DNA of 64,000 bases, from the NCBI GenBank assembly GCA_025642065.1, contig JAODUP010000150.1:434001-498000 (forward strand). The letters are read 5' to 3'. Below, piece by piece: positions 49,396-62,220 of the stretch. The notes under the pieces are model-generated. The model saw only the letters and a list, made by a program, of their open reading frames with translations. It searched no databases and had not been told where the DNA came from. Within the stretch, counting starts at the first letter, position 1. Each line of letters begins with the position of its first letter. Made by a program: the position numbers and the translations under genes. This DNA is from Paralvinella palmiformis. Its lineage: Eukaryota > Annelida > Polychaeta > Terebellida > Alvinellidae.

Positions 49396-50898
49396 AGCAA
49401 GAAACAGTATTTTTTATTTTTTATCTGAAACATTTACTAGAAGATACATAGTGACAAAGATATTGCAAATACTATCTGAATGTATGTTTTATTACTAACA
49501 TGGTGACGTATGACCAAAGGAGATCCTATTAATGATGGAGTCTGAATATTGAAATGTAAGATCTGACAGCTGCGAAGTAAACTCGTTTTTGGAAACAGAC
49601 TGCATCAATATGAATAGAAACTAGAAAGGGTTGCCACTTATTACTGGATCTCCTTTTATCAACCTAGCTTATGCGAGATATTCGTCCAATAGAAGAGTAG
49701 TTATAATACGAGGATCATTTAAGATGCTCAAACGACATGATGCTAATTGGAGAAAACTAAAAATAGATCTACAACAATACGTGGAAAAGCTAATAAGAAA
49801 AAACAAAACCCAATAAAGTGATCTGGCTGTCTATGAACAAAATCCAAACAGAATTCGTACTTATCTCAATTAAAGGTTCACTCCAGTATATGGCACTGTC
49901 CTAACCAGAGACGTATGTATATGTTCAATTGGAATTACTTATAACATATGTCGCCATAATTGTATTACAAGCCAATATACATATGTTATGTAGAAAAAAG
50001 AGGATTTGTTTGTTTATTTTCTTGTTAACTTTGACAGATTGTTTTAACTTGAACTACGGTGATTAGCATTAATTTTTGTCTTATTTACATAATTGATGTC
50101 CATATTCTGTAGGTTTCTGCTAAGTTCTAGTTTACATTTGAATGAACTGAAACATGTAAAGACTTAAGATTGACATAAGCTTCTAAATGGTTGGTAGAAA
50201 TATCACTTGAACCTGTGACCATATCTACCTATTCTACTACTTCGGCTAGAGAATCTCCGGTAGATATTTATTTATTGGCTAATGACAACAGAATAGAATT
50301 GGTGGCGGGGGGGGGGGGTACTAGCCTGGACTTATAGATCAGTGAGGGACTTCAATGCAGTATATTTGTGAGTTTAACCAACTACGTACTATGAGATAGA
50401 TGCTAAATATGGTTTATGTGGTTCATTATTAGAGCATACAATGGGAAATGGTGGCCTGGATGTTTGCTAAGAGCTTTAACTAGGTGTTGTTTAAATATAA
50501 ATAATACTCCGTGAACCAGGTGCAACTCCTTGAAATGTTCTATAAAAATATTATAATAAAGTTATGTAAATATCAGGTAAGGTGGTAATTACCAACGTGT
50601 GTATTATATATGTGTGTGTGGGGGGGGGGGCAGTATGGGTTGTATTTTATGCGATGAAACACACGCACGCACACACACACACGACCATAATAACCTAAGC
50701 AGTGAGTGATGATTTTGCTGATAAGAGAGTTACTCCATGGTACATTAACTATAATGTGTTATATATCTGATATCATAATTTATATAGTTATTGTATTTCT
50801 TTGATAATATTAATATACTTCACCAAGATAGTTAGTTTCTATAATAACTACAACATGTTGTAGTTTATCATATCAATAACCAAATTATAAAGTCACGG

Positions 50899-50933
<35 letters not shown>

Positions 50934-51319
50934 GTGTGCGTGCATGCATCTGTGTGCGTGTGTGTGTTAAGCGTGTGATATTGCAGGTCTTTTAAGAAAG
51001 GTCACTTCATTTTATATAGTAATCTAATCAATCATCCAAATGTTACATCAATGCATTGTCTCTTCTGATCCCTAATACGTGTGTGTGTGTGTGTGTGTAC
51101 TTTCGAGTATTCTACTTTTTATATAAAGCATTATGGTAAAATTATTTAATGCTTTTTCTGGGCAGTAACATGACAATGTAATTAACATATTAGTATATTG
51201 TCAATTGTTTATAAGTATACTCTTTGAATTCTATATTTGCTGAAAAGTTTAATAAAAATATAATAATATTGTAACAATTTTTGTTGTGTTATTTTTGTTT
51301 ATAGACATCAAATACTTAC

Positions 51320-51992
51320 AGTTATGTTCACTGTCTTCGCCATTATAACATTGTCCAGGATTCAGCATCATTGAGTTACAACATTGTTGTGACTGTTGGC
51401 CACTTAGATCCAGAGATTCACTCCTTGTACGTCTGTCGGATTGATCCTGATTTGATTTATCCCGTGTAATGTCTTCTCCGTCCAGAGAACTGGTACTAGC
51501 CTCACTGACCTTTGTTACAGTAGCACCCGTACTAGCTTCACTGACCTTTGTGCCTGTAGAGCCTGTGCTACACTCACTGGTTTTTGTTACAGTGGCACCT
51601 GTGCTCGTATCACCGACCCCTCGTTCACTATCCTTGTTAGTATTTTTCGTGTTAAGACCTACTCCGAGATCCAGTTTTAGATCACCGTTAGTGCCACGAT
51701 ATTCAAAAGACGATCTGGTTGGATCATCAGGAACATTCCCATCGCCTTCGAAATGTTGTTGTCCCGCCGTCAGTATCTCACCTTGTTCATCCCACCACAT
51801 ACTGTTAGTGGACAGATTATCTCCTCTGATGAAGTAGTTGTCATCCTGATGAACCTCCCATGACCTATTGGTGTCGGATGAGGCACACCTTGAGCAACTC
51901 GAGACACGAGCGAATGTTCCACTTTGAACATTGTATACTTTAGTAGTTTGGTTAACGACGCCACAGAGCGTGCTGTTGTTGCCTTTGAACAT
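51320..51992 (-). CDS. Alternative first exon, probably of ANKRD6 (224 residues)
   Basis: ATG at 51992 (MFKGNNSTLCGVVNQTTKVY) opens 224 codons plus one base and ends at an excellent donor, AACT|GTAAGTA, at 51320. The protein is polar and low-complexity, with a threonine/serine-rich repeat (KVSEASTGATVT and variants, about 1.5-3 copies) and a C-terminal cysteine cluster. No domain is recognised. It ends in phase 1, compatible with ANKRD6 exon 2, which would give about 1414 residues. The frame is open for about 28 codons upstream of the ATG to a TAG, so an upstream acceptor (CCACCCAG|AT) and an internal-exon reading cannot be excluded. Confidence 0.6.
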
Positions 51993-52135
51993 ATTCGCCA
52001 GTTTTGTCCGCTCGAGATCATCTCGACTGATAGATCTGGGTGGTTGACTCGAAGGACAAAACTATCAACTGGATATAATCAGTGTTATATACCACCGTCA
52101 TTATGGTCATTGAACTAACTTCTGTGTCTAATCTG

Positions 52136-52137
<2 letters not shown>

Positions 52138-52210
<73 letters not shown>
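52138..52210. repeat. (TA)n(GA)n microsatellite
   Basis: TA run followed directly by a GA run, just upstream of the 51.3-52.0-kb exon on the minus strand. A CT/CA/CT/TA compound lies at 52899-52969. Confidence 0.95.
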
Positions 52211-52213
<3 letters not shown>

Positions 52214-52214
52214 T

Positions 52215-52930
52215 AATACATAAAGATATGAAGAAAGGGGCCTTTTGTCGATGATTGTCAGTTAACTGTCGAAGTCGTTTGTTGTTATGTAAACATTTGG
52301 TTGTCTATCATTTCTGAGTATAAAGATATATATTCCGATTGTTTGTTTGTGATTTAATTCACATCCACGTGATGACGATATATAATACGATATGGAAAAG
52401 CCGAAATAAAATATCAGAAACATGGATATTATAAAAAGAAATCTCAGTCGAAATATAACTGATAAACGAGACAAAAACAAATAAGACAATAAAGAGCCCA
52501 TTGTTTACTCACTGTTTATCGACCTATCACCTGTCCGGTATCACTCCAGTATATTGATTGTTAGCTGATAGAGGCTGAACAAGGTATACACCACGGTACG
52601 CTGAGAAAATTTAACTTGATTCTGCCGTCTGAAAAACTGATAAAGCCGATAAGATAAATCTTATGTCTAATGACAAACATTCTTGTTATTTTGATGTCAT
52701 CCTGACAGATAACGAGGTAGAAATATTTGGTCATATTGTCTGTCGTAACTTACCTACTTAGTCACGTGATTTAATGGTGAAGCGTCAAACAGACGACAGT
52801 TACGAGTTGACAAAATCATTATCTACAATAGAGATACAGTTGATAAGGCACAATAAACATGCTGAATTGTCTATATCTAAATGATGAGGTAAACATATAC
52901 TCTCTCTCTCTCTCTCTCTCTCACACACAC

Positions 52931-52968
<38 letters not shown>

Positions 52969-53750
52969 GATACTCTGACGATGAAGCTTCTGACCTATAT
53001 AAACTCAAATGTTTTACGGTGCATATTAAACAACGTATACTGACATATACTGCAATAATACATTAGATGTGCTGAATCATGTTTATCAAAATGATATACT
53101 GAATCTTCTGAACCAGATATACCCAAATTATACAATAAACATATTGAACGCCATATACCCAAATACGAGTAAACGTTTAAACACAGTTTACTCAAGAGAT
53201 ACCCAGTGATTGTGCTCAAGAACACACACATACAGACACTCACAGAGAGAGTGCAGTGCGGGGGGGGGTTGTGCTCACAAATACATTATCACGTCATTGA
53301 ACATACATTTAACGAGTCACATACCGCCGACATAAAGTAAACATATGTTAAACGAATAATTTATTTAAAAAAAAAACAATTAATAGATCAATAAGTCACA
53401 CACACATACACACACACACACACGCATCAACGGTAACAAAGACAAACGTTAGCAGTTTAACCTCACCACATATATATGTATACTTGTCTATCTATCTCTC
53501 TATCAATATTTCTATCTTCTAATAAACACATGAACACAATTAATTACCTTAGATGATCATAACGAGGTGTATAAACGACACATACAACTAATACAAACCC
53601 CATTAGACAACTCTCACCTTAAAAAAGCTAGAATCCTATAAAAACAGTCTTAAACTGTCAGCTTCTGTTTACATTTCATTTTTAGTATTCTCCTCGCCTG
53701 TAAAGGTATAATATAACACCACTCCGTGTGTGTGTGTGTGTGTCTGTCTG

Positions 53751-53786
<36 letters not shown>

Positions 53787-54636
53787 TGTGTGTGTGTTCT
53801 TTAATTCCTTATGTCGTTGTTATAGAGTTTCCAGGTAATAATAATTAACACCGAGCAATAATAATTAATCGTCGTAATTTCTGATATATTACACCAAAGA
53901 TGCCAAAGGCTTGAAATGAAATGGAAAGAGAGTTTCAGTTTAGATGATGCACAGGTTAAAACGAACGAAGAGATATTGTGACGTAGGAAAACCTGCCATT
54001 TTACGGTTACAGCAAACGAATTCAATTCATTTTGGACAGAAGGTGTCGCTGTATGCTGACAATAGACATCAGATACCTACCCCCTATTTAACATTAACAT
54101 TAGGCCACTAGAGGTCGCCACCGTGGCAGATGGCCTAGCTATATTTTATGTTTACCTTCTGGCATTATAAGCCTCAATCCTTTATTCATCTACCTGAGAC
54201 ATCATTGTCAATCACAATCAGCCGATGGTGACACCCCAGTGATAGATAAATATAGTACAGAAAACCGGGTGGGCGGGGTAGACTTATCCTAGAGGGGGGG
54301 GGGGTCACAGAACACTCAACTTCCCCGCCATTATACATCTTGTATACGGCTATAGATGTTTAATGATATCATCATCATCATCATCATCATCATTTTAATC
54401 AATATAAGAAGCAACAGCATTTTCTATCCCTTTATACATGTAGTACTTTGTAGTAGTATTATGAGATACTTACACCACTTTGATACAAACTTGCAATTCA
54501 TTTATATTTTATTTGGTTTTCTTTAATTGTAAGTAAATCCAGTGACTATATAAATCTGGTTTGGTAGAATAGAGTAGGCTTCAGATCCGAGAGATAGCTG
54601 TGTTTGTAGAATGTTTTACAAAATAATCATCACTTG

Positions 54637-54688
<52 letters not shown>

Positions 54689-55130
54689 GATTGTTACAGG
54701 CGTCAACGTTAACTTACCGGGAAATGGTTTTATTAATATGAAACTATCACATCAGTATATATACCGAGTTGCCTATTATCTTCTTAAGAACATCCATTAT
54801 CCAAAATCATTCTTGACACAAAACACTTATCACTGTAGTTTATACCTTTGTTACATATTGTATAGGCTATTGTAACTCCCTGTTATATATGGCATATCTG
54901 ATTATAATAGGAATCGCCTTCAGTGAATTAAGAATAGTACAGTTCGTTTAGTGTCAAATGCTCGAAAATATGACCTTACAAACAACTGTACTAGCTGATC
55001 ATTTTGTTATCGTAGTTATGTAAACAGACAATGTATGATAACTTTAAGTAGAACTACTTTATTTTGTCTCTACTTTAGAAGAAGCTAATTCTGGAATGAT
55101 GCAGGATAATTATATAATTAACGGTTACAA
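52215..55130. other. Non-coding repeat-rich stretch
   Basis: No supported exon. A hydrophobic open frame at 52262-52501 (minus) lacks a convincing splice context. GT/CT compound repeats lie at 53726-53798, an ATC trinucleotide run at 54367-54392 and a long TA run at 54641-54686. G tracts lie at 53260-53268 and 54294-54304. Confidence 0.4.
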
Positions 55131-55149
55131 GAAACGAAGTCTAGATAAA

Positions 55150-55400
55150 AAAAAAAAAAACTTTAATCAATCATGTGTAGTCTGTATTTCTCCTTATGTC
55201 AGAACTTATTGAGTCTAGTCTTAAATGTCTTCCGTATCGGGTTGTCCACTTGATAAGTTGGAATTCATTTCCAATCATTGACTATTCGTTGGCTGGACAC
55301 CTTTTTCCTCATACCTAGTCTCGCGTGTAACTTAACCATCTTCTGGTTGCACCCTCTTGTGTCCAAACCCGTCACCATTGTGAAGAAAACATACGTTGGA
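55150..55400 (-). mobile_element. CR1-like LINE 3' fragment
   Basis: Minus-strand translation: GLDTRGCNQKMVKLHARLGM, then RKKVSSQRIVNDWNEFQLIK, then a degraded RLDSI. This is the same C-terminal signature as the fragments at 30.1 and 62.2 kb. It is out of frame in places and lacks the RT core. Confidence 0.65.
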
Positions 55401-55977
55401 CCAGCATAGAATTATTTAAAATAAAGGTATTTCGGCTCCATCTTTCCATACTGCTCCCCTGTGAGTGGTGGGGGAGGGGGTTTCTCAACCACTCCAACAT
55501 AGAGGCTGTGCTGATTAAGCGACAGCCTGGGGATTCTCCCCGGAACAACAAAACCATAGAGATTAAATGGTCACCTAATGGATACTGATATAAGTAATGG
55601 TGTGTACTTGTGGAGACAACACGGCTCCTATAGGTCGATAGACGTGTATCTTAATAATTACTATGATATTGAATTGAAGTCAATTTGAACATTTTCTTCG
55701 TGTTGTTAGTACACCCTCCTTTTCAATAATCTATTTTAAGCTGATGATAGAGCTGAAAAACAGTTAATAAGATGTGAGTCCTAGATCCCATATTAGTGAT
55801 ATTGGATATGATCAGAAAATCATTATCGGGGGAAGGTACGTGTGTTTTCTTTTAACAGTTTTCGTTCACTCGAAGAATCGAATCTGGAAAACAAGAAACA
55901 AAAAATTGAGAGTATTTTACTTAAAAGGAGACTACTATAATGGAGGATGGGTAATGATCCCTAGCAATAGATGAATA

Positions 55978-57382
55978 GAGTTATTTTACAGGTTTCTTAG
56001 GAAGTGAGAGTTTAACAGTATCAACAATAATATCGTTGATACTGTTATAGTTATTATAGTTCCAGTGTCAAATATAAGATGACGTTATGATAATGTGATT
56101 ATTGCAGCACACAAATACACCCACCTGAACGTTATGACGCAAACACAAGGCACAAGGTGTGTGTTTGTGTAAATTAATAATGGAAATAATTTATTTATTT
56201 TGAGTAAACACAAATTATTTAGATGAGAACAATGTAAACTACTTATGTATAGATTTTATTTAATGGTTTACCTTTCATCAACACCACACTCTATAAAATT
56301 AGATTCTCATGAAAATCTGTACGTGTAGAGTCTAGATATACCAAAGATTAACTACATTCATCCAGTTTTACCTAGAACACAGACTGTCTTATTCAGATTC
56401 AAAATGATAGATTCTCTGTTTACATATTTAAAACAAGAGTAAATAAGCTATTGTAAAGATAATAACAATGATACTAAAGATATTAAGCATCAACACATAA
56501 AACATTTCATTGATAAATTAATTACTAATGTTTTATCTGTATATGCTCAGTTCAGTCATTGATGTACATGTAGAGTTTTTCATCTGGATCACTGCTCATG
56601 AGTCTAAAACGATTTTTAAAATGATATTTATAGAGAAAAGCAAAAAAAATATATAAAATAAAAAAGTTTTAGTATTTTAGAGATAACACCAATATGGTAA
56701 TGATTTACAGTCAGTTACCTGTACTAATTGTTTTTGTTTATTTGAGATGATGATGACTTCTTATATCTTATATATGGAATCAATTACAGATAATTATCTT
56801 TTTATTGTGGATCTGCCTGTATAATTGAGACAGCATCTAAAACCATTGGATAAACAAGATTAAACAAGATTATGCATCCTTTGTCACAGGGATATTAATT
56901 TGTAATGATATTAGGTCATCAAATCATGGAAATTTATCATATTAAAGCCTCAATTCTGTGAAATGATGTGTAAAATGTTTCAAAAGGAACAGTTTTAATT
57001 TGAAATTGTTTAAGGCATCTTGCATAATGAAACTAGCCGAAACTTCATGCTTAGAATATTGATAAGAACACACACACACACACACACAAACAAACAAACA
57101 AACATACACACATTAAGACTTCCATGTGCACACAAACTGTGGATTTATTGTAATCCAGAGGTTTTTTTTGTCAGTTTGAGCAATTTTTATATATTGTAAT
57201 GAAAGAATAATGATGATGATGATTATATGCATATATTCATTATAGTGACAAATTTAATCAAAACAAGAATGAAACATTAAAAGAAACTTACAAACTGAGA
57301 CAAAATTAGTTTTAGGTAATTACATAAGGTCAAAGAAATGTGTTTTTAGAATTGTCATAAACTGTGCCACATCTCTAATGCT

Positions 57383-57437
<55 letters not shown>

Positions 57438-57767
57438 TAGAGGGGTTGGGGGGTTGGGTGGGCACACAAATGCTAAACTATATAACATTATATATGATGT
57501 AAGATATAACTAAATAATTGCCACATACAAAAAGAGGCATATGGTCTTAAAATTTTATTGCAGTTAATATCTATCATGGTAATTACTGAATGAATAACAA
57601 TATAGACTGTTATCAATTCTTCCAGAAAACGGAGAGCTATCTATTTATAATGTTACCTATATAGTACTGGAAATATGTGTATATGGTAGAGAACGTGTAT
57701 ATGGATGGTAGAATGCACGCACTGACTCAATTTATATATGGTTAGTAATCCATTACAGTTGATACAC
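55978..57767. repeat. 1.8-kb tandem duplication, copy 1
   Basis: This segment is repeated head to tail at 57775-59558 with an offset of 1797 bp. Differences are a few substitutions and changes in CA and TA run length. No ORF, domain or RNA gene is recognised inside. It carries a strong stem-loop near its left end. Confidence 0.97.
56013..56047. repeat. Perfect 13-bp stem-loop in copy 1
   Basis: TAACAGTATCAAC and GTTGATACTGTTA are exact inverted repeats around the nine-base loop AATAATATC. The same hairpin lies at 57810-57844 in copy 2. It lies 35 bases inside the duplicated unit. Confidence 0.95.
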
Positions 57768-57774
57768 AGTTGAT

Positions 57775-59175
57775 GAGTTATTTTACAGGTTTCTTAGGAA
57801 GTGAGAGTTTAACAGTATCAACAATAATATCGTTGATACTGTTATAGTTATTATAGTTCCAGTGTCAAATATAAGATGACGTTATGATAATGTGATTATT
57901 GCAGCACACAAATACACCCACCTGAACGTTATGACGCAAACACAAGGCACAAGGTGTGTGTTTGTGTAAATTAATAATGAAAATAATTTATTTATTTTGA
58001 GTAAACACAAATTATTTAGATGAGAACAATGTAAACTACTTATGTATAGATTTTATTTAATGGTTTACCTTTCATCAACACCACACTCTATAAAATTAGA
58101 TTCTCATGAAAATCTGTACGTGTAGAGTCTAGATATACCAAAGATTAACTACATTCATCCAGTTTTACCTAGAACACAGACTGTCTTATTCAGATTCAAA
58201 ATGATAGATTCTCTGTTTACATATTTAAAACAAGAGTAAATAAGCTATTGTAAAGATAATAACAATGATACTAAAGATATTAAGCATCAACACATAAAAC
58301 ATTTCATTGATAAATTAATTACTAATGTTTTATCTGTATATGCTCAGTTCAGTCATTGATGTACATGTAGAGTTTTTCATCTGGATCACTGCTCATGAGT
58401 CTAAAACGATTTTTAAAATGATATTTATAGAGAAAAGCAAAAAAAATATATAAAATAAAAAAGTTTTAGTATTTTAGAGATAACACCAATATGGTAATGA
58501 TTTACAGTCAGTTACCTGTACTAATTGTTTTTGTTTATTTGAGATGATGATGACTTCTTATATCTTATATATGGAATCAATTACAGATAATTATCTTTTT
58601 ATTGTGGATCTGCCTGTATAATTGAGACAGCATCTATAACATTGGATAAACAAGATTAAACAAGATTATGCATCCTTTGTCACAGGGATATTAATTTGTA
58701 ATGATATTAGGTCATCAAATCATGGAAATTTATCATATTAAAGCCTCAATTCTGTGAAATGATGTGTAAAATGTTTCAAAAGGAACAGTTTTAATTTGAA
58801 ATTGTTTAAGGCATCTTGCATAATGAAACTAGCCGAAACTTCATGCTTAGAATATTGATAAGAACACACACACACACACACACAAACAAACAAACATACA
58901 CACATTAAGACTTCCATGTGCACACAAACTGTGGATTTATTGTAATCCAGAGGTTTTTTTTGTCAGTTTGAGCAATTTTTATATATTGTAATGAAAGAAT
59001 AATGATGATGATGATTATATGCATATATTCATTATAGTGACAAATTTAATCAAAACAAGAATGAAACATTAAAAGAAACTTACAAACTGAGACAAAATTA
59101 GTTTTAGGTAATTACATAAGGTCAAAGAAATGTGTTTTTAGAATTGTCATAAACTGTGCCACATCTCTAATGCTG

Positions 59176-59228
<53 letters not shown>

Positions 59229-59558
59229 TAGAGGGGTTGGGGGGTTGGGTGGGCACACAAATGCTAAACTATATAACATTATATATGATGTAAGATATAA
59301 CTAAATAATTGCCACATACAAAAAGAGGCATATGGTCTTTAAATTTTATTGCAGTTAATATCTATCATGGTAATTACTGAATGAATAACAATATAGACTG
59401 TTATCAATTCTTCCAGAAAACGGAGAGCTATCTATTTATAATGTTACCTATATAGTACTGGAAATATGTGTATATGGTAGAGAACGTGTATATGGATGGT
59501 AGAATGCACGCACTGACTCAATTTATATATGGTTAGTAATCCATTACAGTTGATACAC
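57775..59558. repeat. 1.8-kb tandem duplication, copy 2
   Basis: Nearly identical to copy 1. Visible differences include TAATGAAAAT against TAATGGAAAT near the left end, a one-base deletion with a substitution at about 58636, and TTTAAA against TTAAAA near 59339. The junction between the copies is CAGTTGAT. Downstream of the copy a TA run begins at about 59563. Confidence 0.97.
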
Positions 59559-59559
59559 C

Positions 59560-59593
<34 letters not shown>

Positions 59594-59599
59594 TTTACA

Positions 59600-60539
59600 T
59601 TAATAGACTATAAATCACATTTGTTATCTTATAAATAATTTTCTATATAATTTCAGGAAAGATTATACTAGGAGATTAGACGTACAACCTTTCCGGTACA
59701 CCTGTGTTTACATAGATTCCTGGCTATATACTAATTAAATAAATATATTGTTAACTAATTCATGTATTTCTTAGATACTCCAAACAAAGATGTTCTATAA
59801 AGTATATCCTCCTGTTACCTGTAGTCTAGGTATGTAGCCAATCTAATTATACTATCTTATGAACTCTATACAAAGAGCATACATTTAAAACAACCTATAT
59901 AAGTGTATTATAACAAAAAAATGTGACTAAGTGTACAATATTTTCTACTTGGTCGCCTTTCCTGTATTTTCTTATTGATGAATAGAACAACTGAAAGGAA
60001 ATAACAAGAGGCTCTTTGAGTCTTTTGAGTGCTGTATCAGTGTATGTTGTGGTAGTGCATGAGTGCTCTCATGAAATGTCGATAATTTATATCTATTTAT
60101 CAAAGTTAGTAGTTGCTTTGTCTTTGTAGAATCTGGAAAGTCGATTTTCTTATTATCATATAAATAGTGTACAAGTTCGATTATTGGTATAAATAGAATA
60201 ATATTATAAATGTGTGTGTATATGCACTCGAGCGCGTGTGCGAGACTGTTGAACTACGTGTAGTTAAATGCCCTGCACTTACCAGAGCGCATATAGGTTG
60301 GGTCATTGAGTGGGTCCATTAATTGTATAGGGGGGTTCAGTTTTAGACCCTTTAAATATATTAATAGTTGTTTGATACTCCCAGCTCAGTAAAGTAGGAA
60401 ATAACATTAATTTATTTTATACGCGGAATCATTCTGAATGTTGTAGATATAATTGCGATATTAGGAAAGTATTTCCAAAGTCGATCGGCTATGTTTTGTA
60501 TGGACCCGTCCAATGACATTCTATTATATCTGGTTCAAC
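59600..60539. promoter_or_regulatory. Region upstream of the chromodomain gene
   Basis: No exon or clear core-promoter motif is recognised. The last bases before the start codon, TGGTTCAACATGG, give a reasonable translation-initiation context (A at -3, G at +4). The promoter is placed here only by position. Confidence 0.3.
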
Positions 60540-60671
60540 ATGGCGGACGACGAAAGGTCTGTTGCTTTGGAGGAGCCAGACAATTGCTCCGAAATGGCCA
60601 TGAATTCTCCACTATACGAAGCAGAAAATGAGTTTGAGGTAGAGAAGATAATAGCGATGGTAAAATCGAAG
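60540..60671 (+). CDS. First coding exon of a chromodomain protein
   Basis: ATG at 60540 opens 44 codons (MADDERSVALEEPDNCSEMA...), ending at AAG|GTAATA in phase 0. An acidic N-terminus leads into NEFEVEKIIAMVKSK. This matches the start of a chromodomain as in HP1/CBX, CDYL and MPHOSPH8 (F/Y-x-V-E-K-I-L, then K-x-x-G-K). The chromodomain continues in a later exon that I do not find before 64000. Chromodomains bind methylated histone lysines in the nucleus. The exact family member cannot be named from this exon. The frame also reads upstream to 60513, but the 60540 ATG has the better context and the acidic start. Confidence 0.6.
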
Positions 60672-62220
60672 GTAATACACGGCCATAATTTGCAAGGCGG
60701 AATATAAGTGTTATATATCTGTAACTGTTTCCACCGTGGAACAGCTGTGTAGTCATAAACTAGACTCGACTACTGTAACTAGATCTAGTCTATGGTATAG
60801 AGTCAAAATCTATATATTAACAACTAGAGCTGGGATCTTTCTATTTAACGAATTATATTAACATTGCACGTTTTTGCGTAATGTGGATAAGATCAAAGTA
60901 TTTTGTGGATCATAAAAACAGAAATATTATCAATAAATCATAGTTTTAAACAAACAATTATTACATAGTTCTTGTGTACAATTTTGGTTTACAATCATTT
61001 CTTCAAGTCCCAGTTATATAGGTTTAATAAATTTTTTTTATAGATATATCTTCTAACTAACTGTAGCTCTGGTTATTTAGATATAAATAATATTGACTGA
61101 GTTTGCGAAGCAAGAGAAAACAGGTAAGGCATAAAGACTTGAATATCACCATGCATTGATGATACCGTAGCTCCTGGCCATTAAGCCGCTACTTTAAGTC
61201 AATATTATTACCCTTATTTTCTAGGGTCGGCTTACTGACCGGTGCTATTTCAGTGCCAAGAATTTCAGTAATCGGGAGAAGAAATTTCAGTGTATTGCAG
61301 CTGTCTACACTTGATCTAGTATTCTAGATGCAGACAGACAGCTATCGTTATTTTGATTTAAACTCGTGCAGTCATTGAGTGAAAATAGAAGTGAAACTGA
61401 TCGATAATAATTATACATGGCTTTATAATGAAAATCAATAGTTACATGTAGAATTATCAGATTTTTGTAATTATGGATAAATGTTGTTGGACTCAGTAGC
61501 TCGTTTCATGACTTTCAATTTGAAGGCAGTGTCTGTAACATGATAACTTGTACCCAAGACCTCCCCATACCCAGGAGCTTTGTGTCTGATTTGTTTTGGC
61601 CGCATAGAAGTACATCTTGTTTTTGTAGAAGAACATGCTTATTGTTTTTGGTAATAATAATGGATTATTGCTAACAAAAAAGTTCAGTTTAAATATTCAG
61701 TAATTTTATCATCATTTGACAATGCAATCTTGTGTTTTAAATACTTGTCACTGTTGCCATGGTTCACAAGTGCGATGTTTGATGATGTTTCTCTGCTAAT
61801 TCATGTGTTCAAAATGTTTGATAGATCTATCATCTAAAAAATACTGCAGGAGAACGTTAAGATTTTTAGGTCTGCTTAATGGACCGTAAATCATGATATT
61901 TTAGGCCTAAAATATGACCTCGGCTTAATGGCCGGGACCTTTGGTATTTTAAGTGCACTTATTATGGTTAGACCTGTAGAATGACATGTTTCACAACTGC
62001 GTTAAAACCTAATGCTACATGCCTACATAATTTCACTACATCATATAGACTAAATAGAAATTGAGTAATGGCTAATGTAGTATACAGTTTACCACTGATT
62101 CAAAGTTCTCGTGATCAGAGTTTAGAATGGCTACATAAAACACCATATACATTGATACAGAATATAGCAGCTATGCCTGTTGATTTATTCTGGTTACAAC
62201 TGTGATAAATGGTTATAATT
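60672..62220. other. First intron of the chromodomain gene, left part
   Basis: AT-rich with no recognised exon. It contains the inverted-repeat element at 61163-61946. A chromodomain continuation (Y-x-V-x-W-x-G) was looked for on the plus strand and not found. Confidence 0.4.
61163..61946. mobile_element. MITE-like element with 26-bp inverted ends
   Basis: The left end TACCGTAGCTCCTGGCCATT and the reverse complement of the right end, TACCAAAGGTCCCGGCCATT, both continue AAGCCG. About 22 of 26 bases match. A further pair of GGCTTACTGACCGG-like and TGCTTAATGGACCG motifs lies inside. There is no transposase frame and the target-site duplication is not clear. Confidence 0.6.

Larger units (their letters stand above)
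46800..51300. other. Repeat-rich stretch between first exons
   Basis: No coding exon is supported. It contains GT/CA runs (47380-47402, 47904-47935, 48028-48060), a long TA run at 48459-48501, another at 50902-50932, and G tracts at 48062-48074, 50307-50318 and 50620-50630. The 179-bp duplication at 48074-48426 and the tRNA-like element at 49290-49395 are listed separately. Confidence 0.4.

Noticed and set aside
52262..52501. Hydrophobic 79-codon minus-strand frame as another membrane-anchored first exon
   Set aside because: No strong donor follows in a suitable position, and the composition reflects T-rich DNA.
53801..54025. 74-codon minus-strand frame
   Set aside because: No homology, weak start and donor context, and no phase agreement with ANKRD6 that could be defended.
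56013..56047. Hairpin with an AT-rich nine-base loop as a possible rolling-circle viral origin
   Set aside because: The loop does not match the conserved nonanucleotide of CRESS-type origins on either strand, and no replication-protein frame exists in the 1.8-kb unit.
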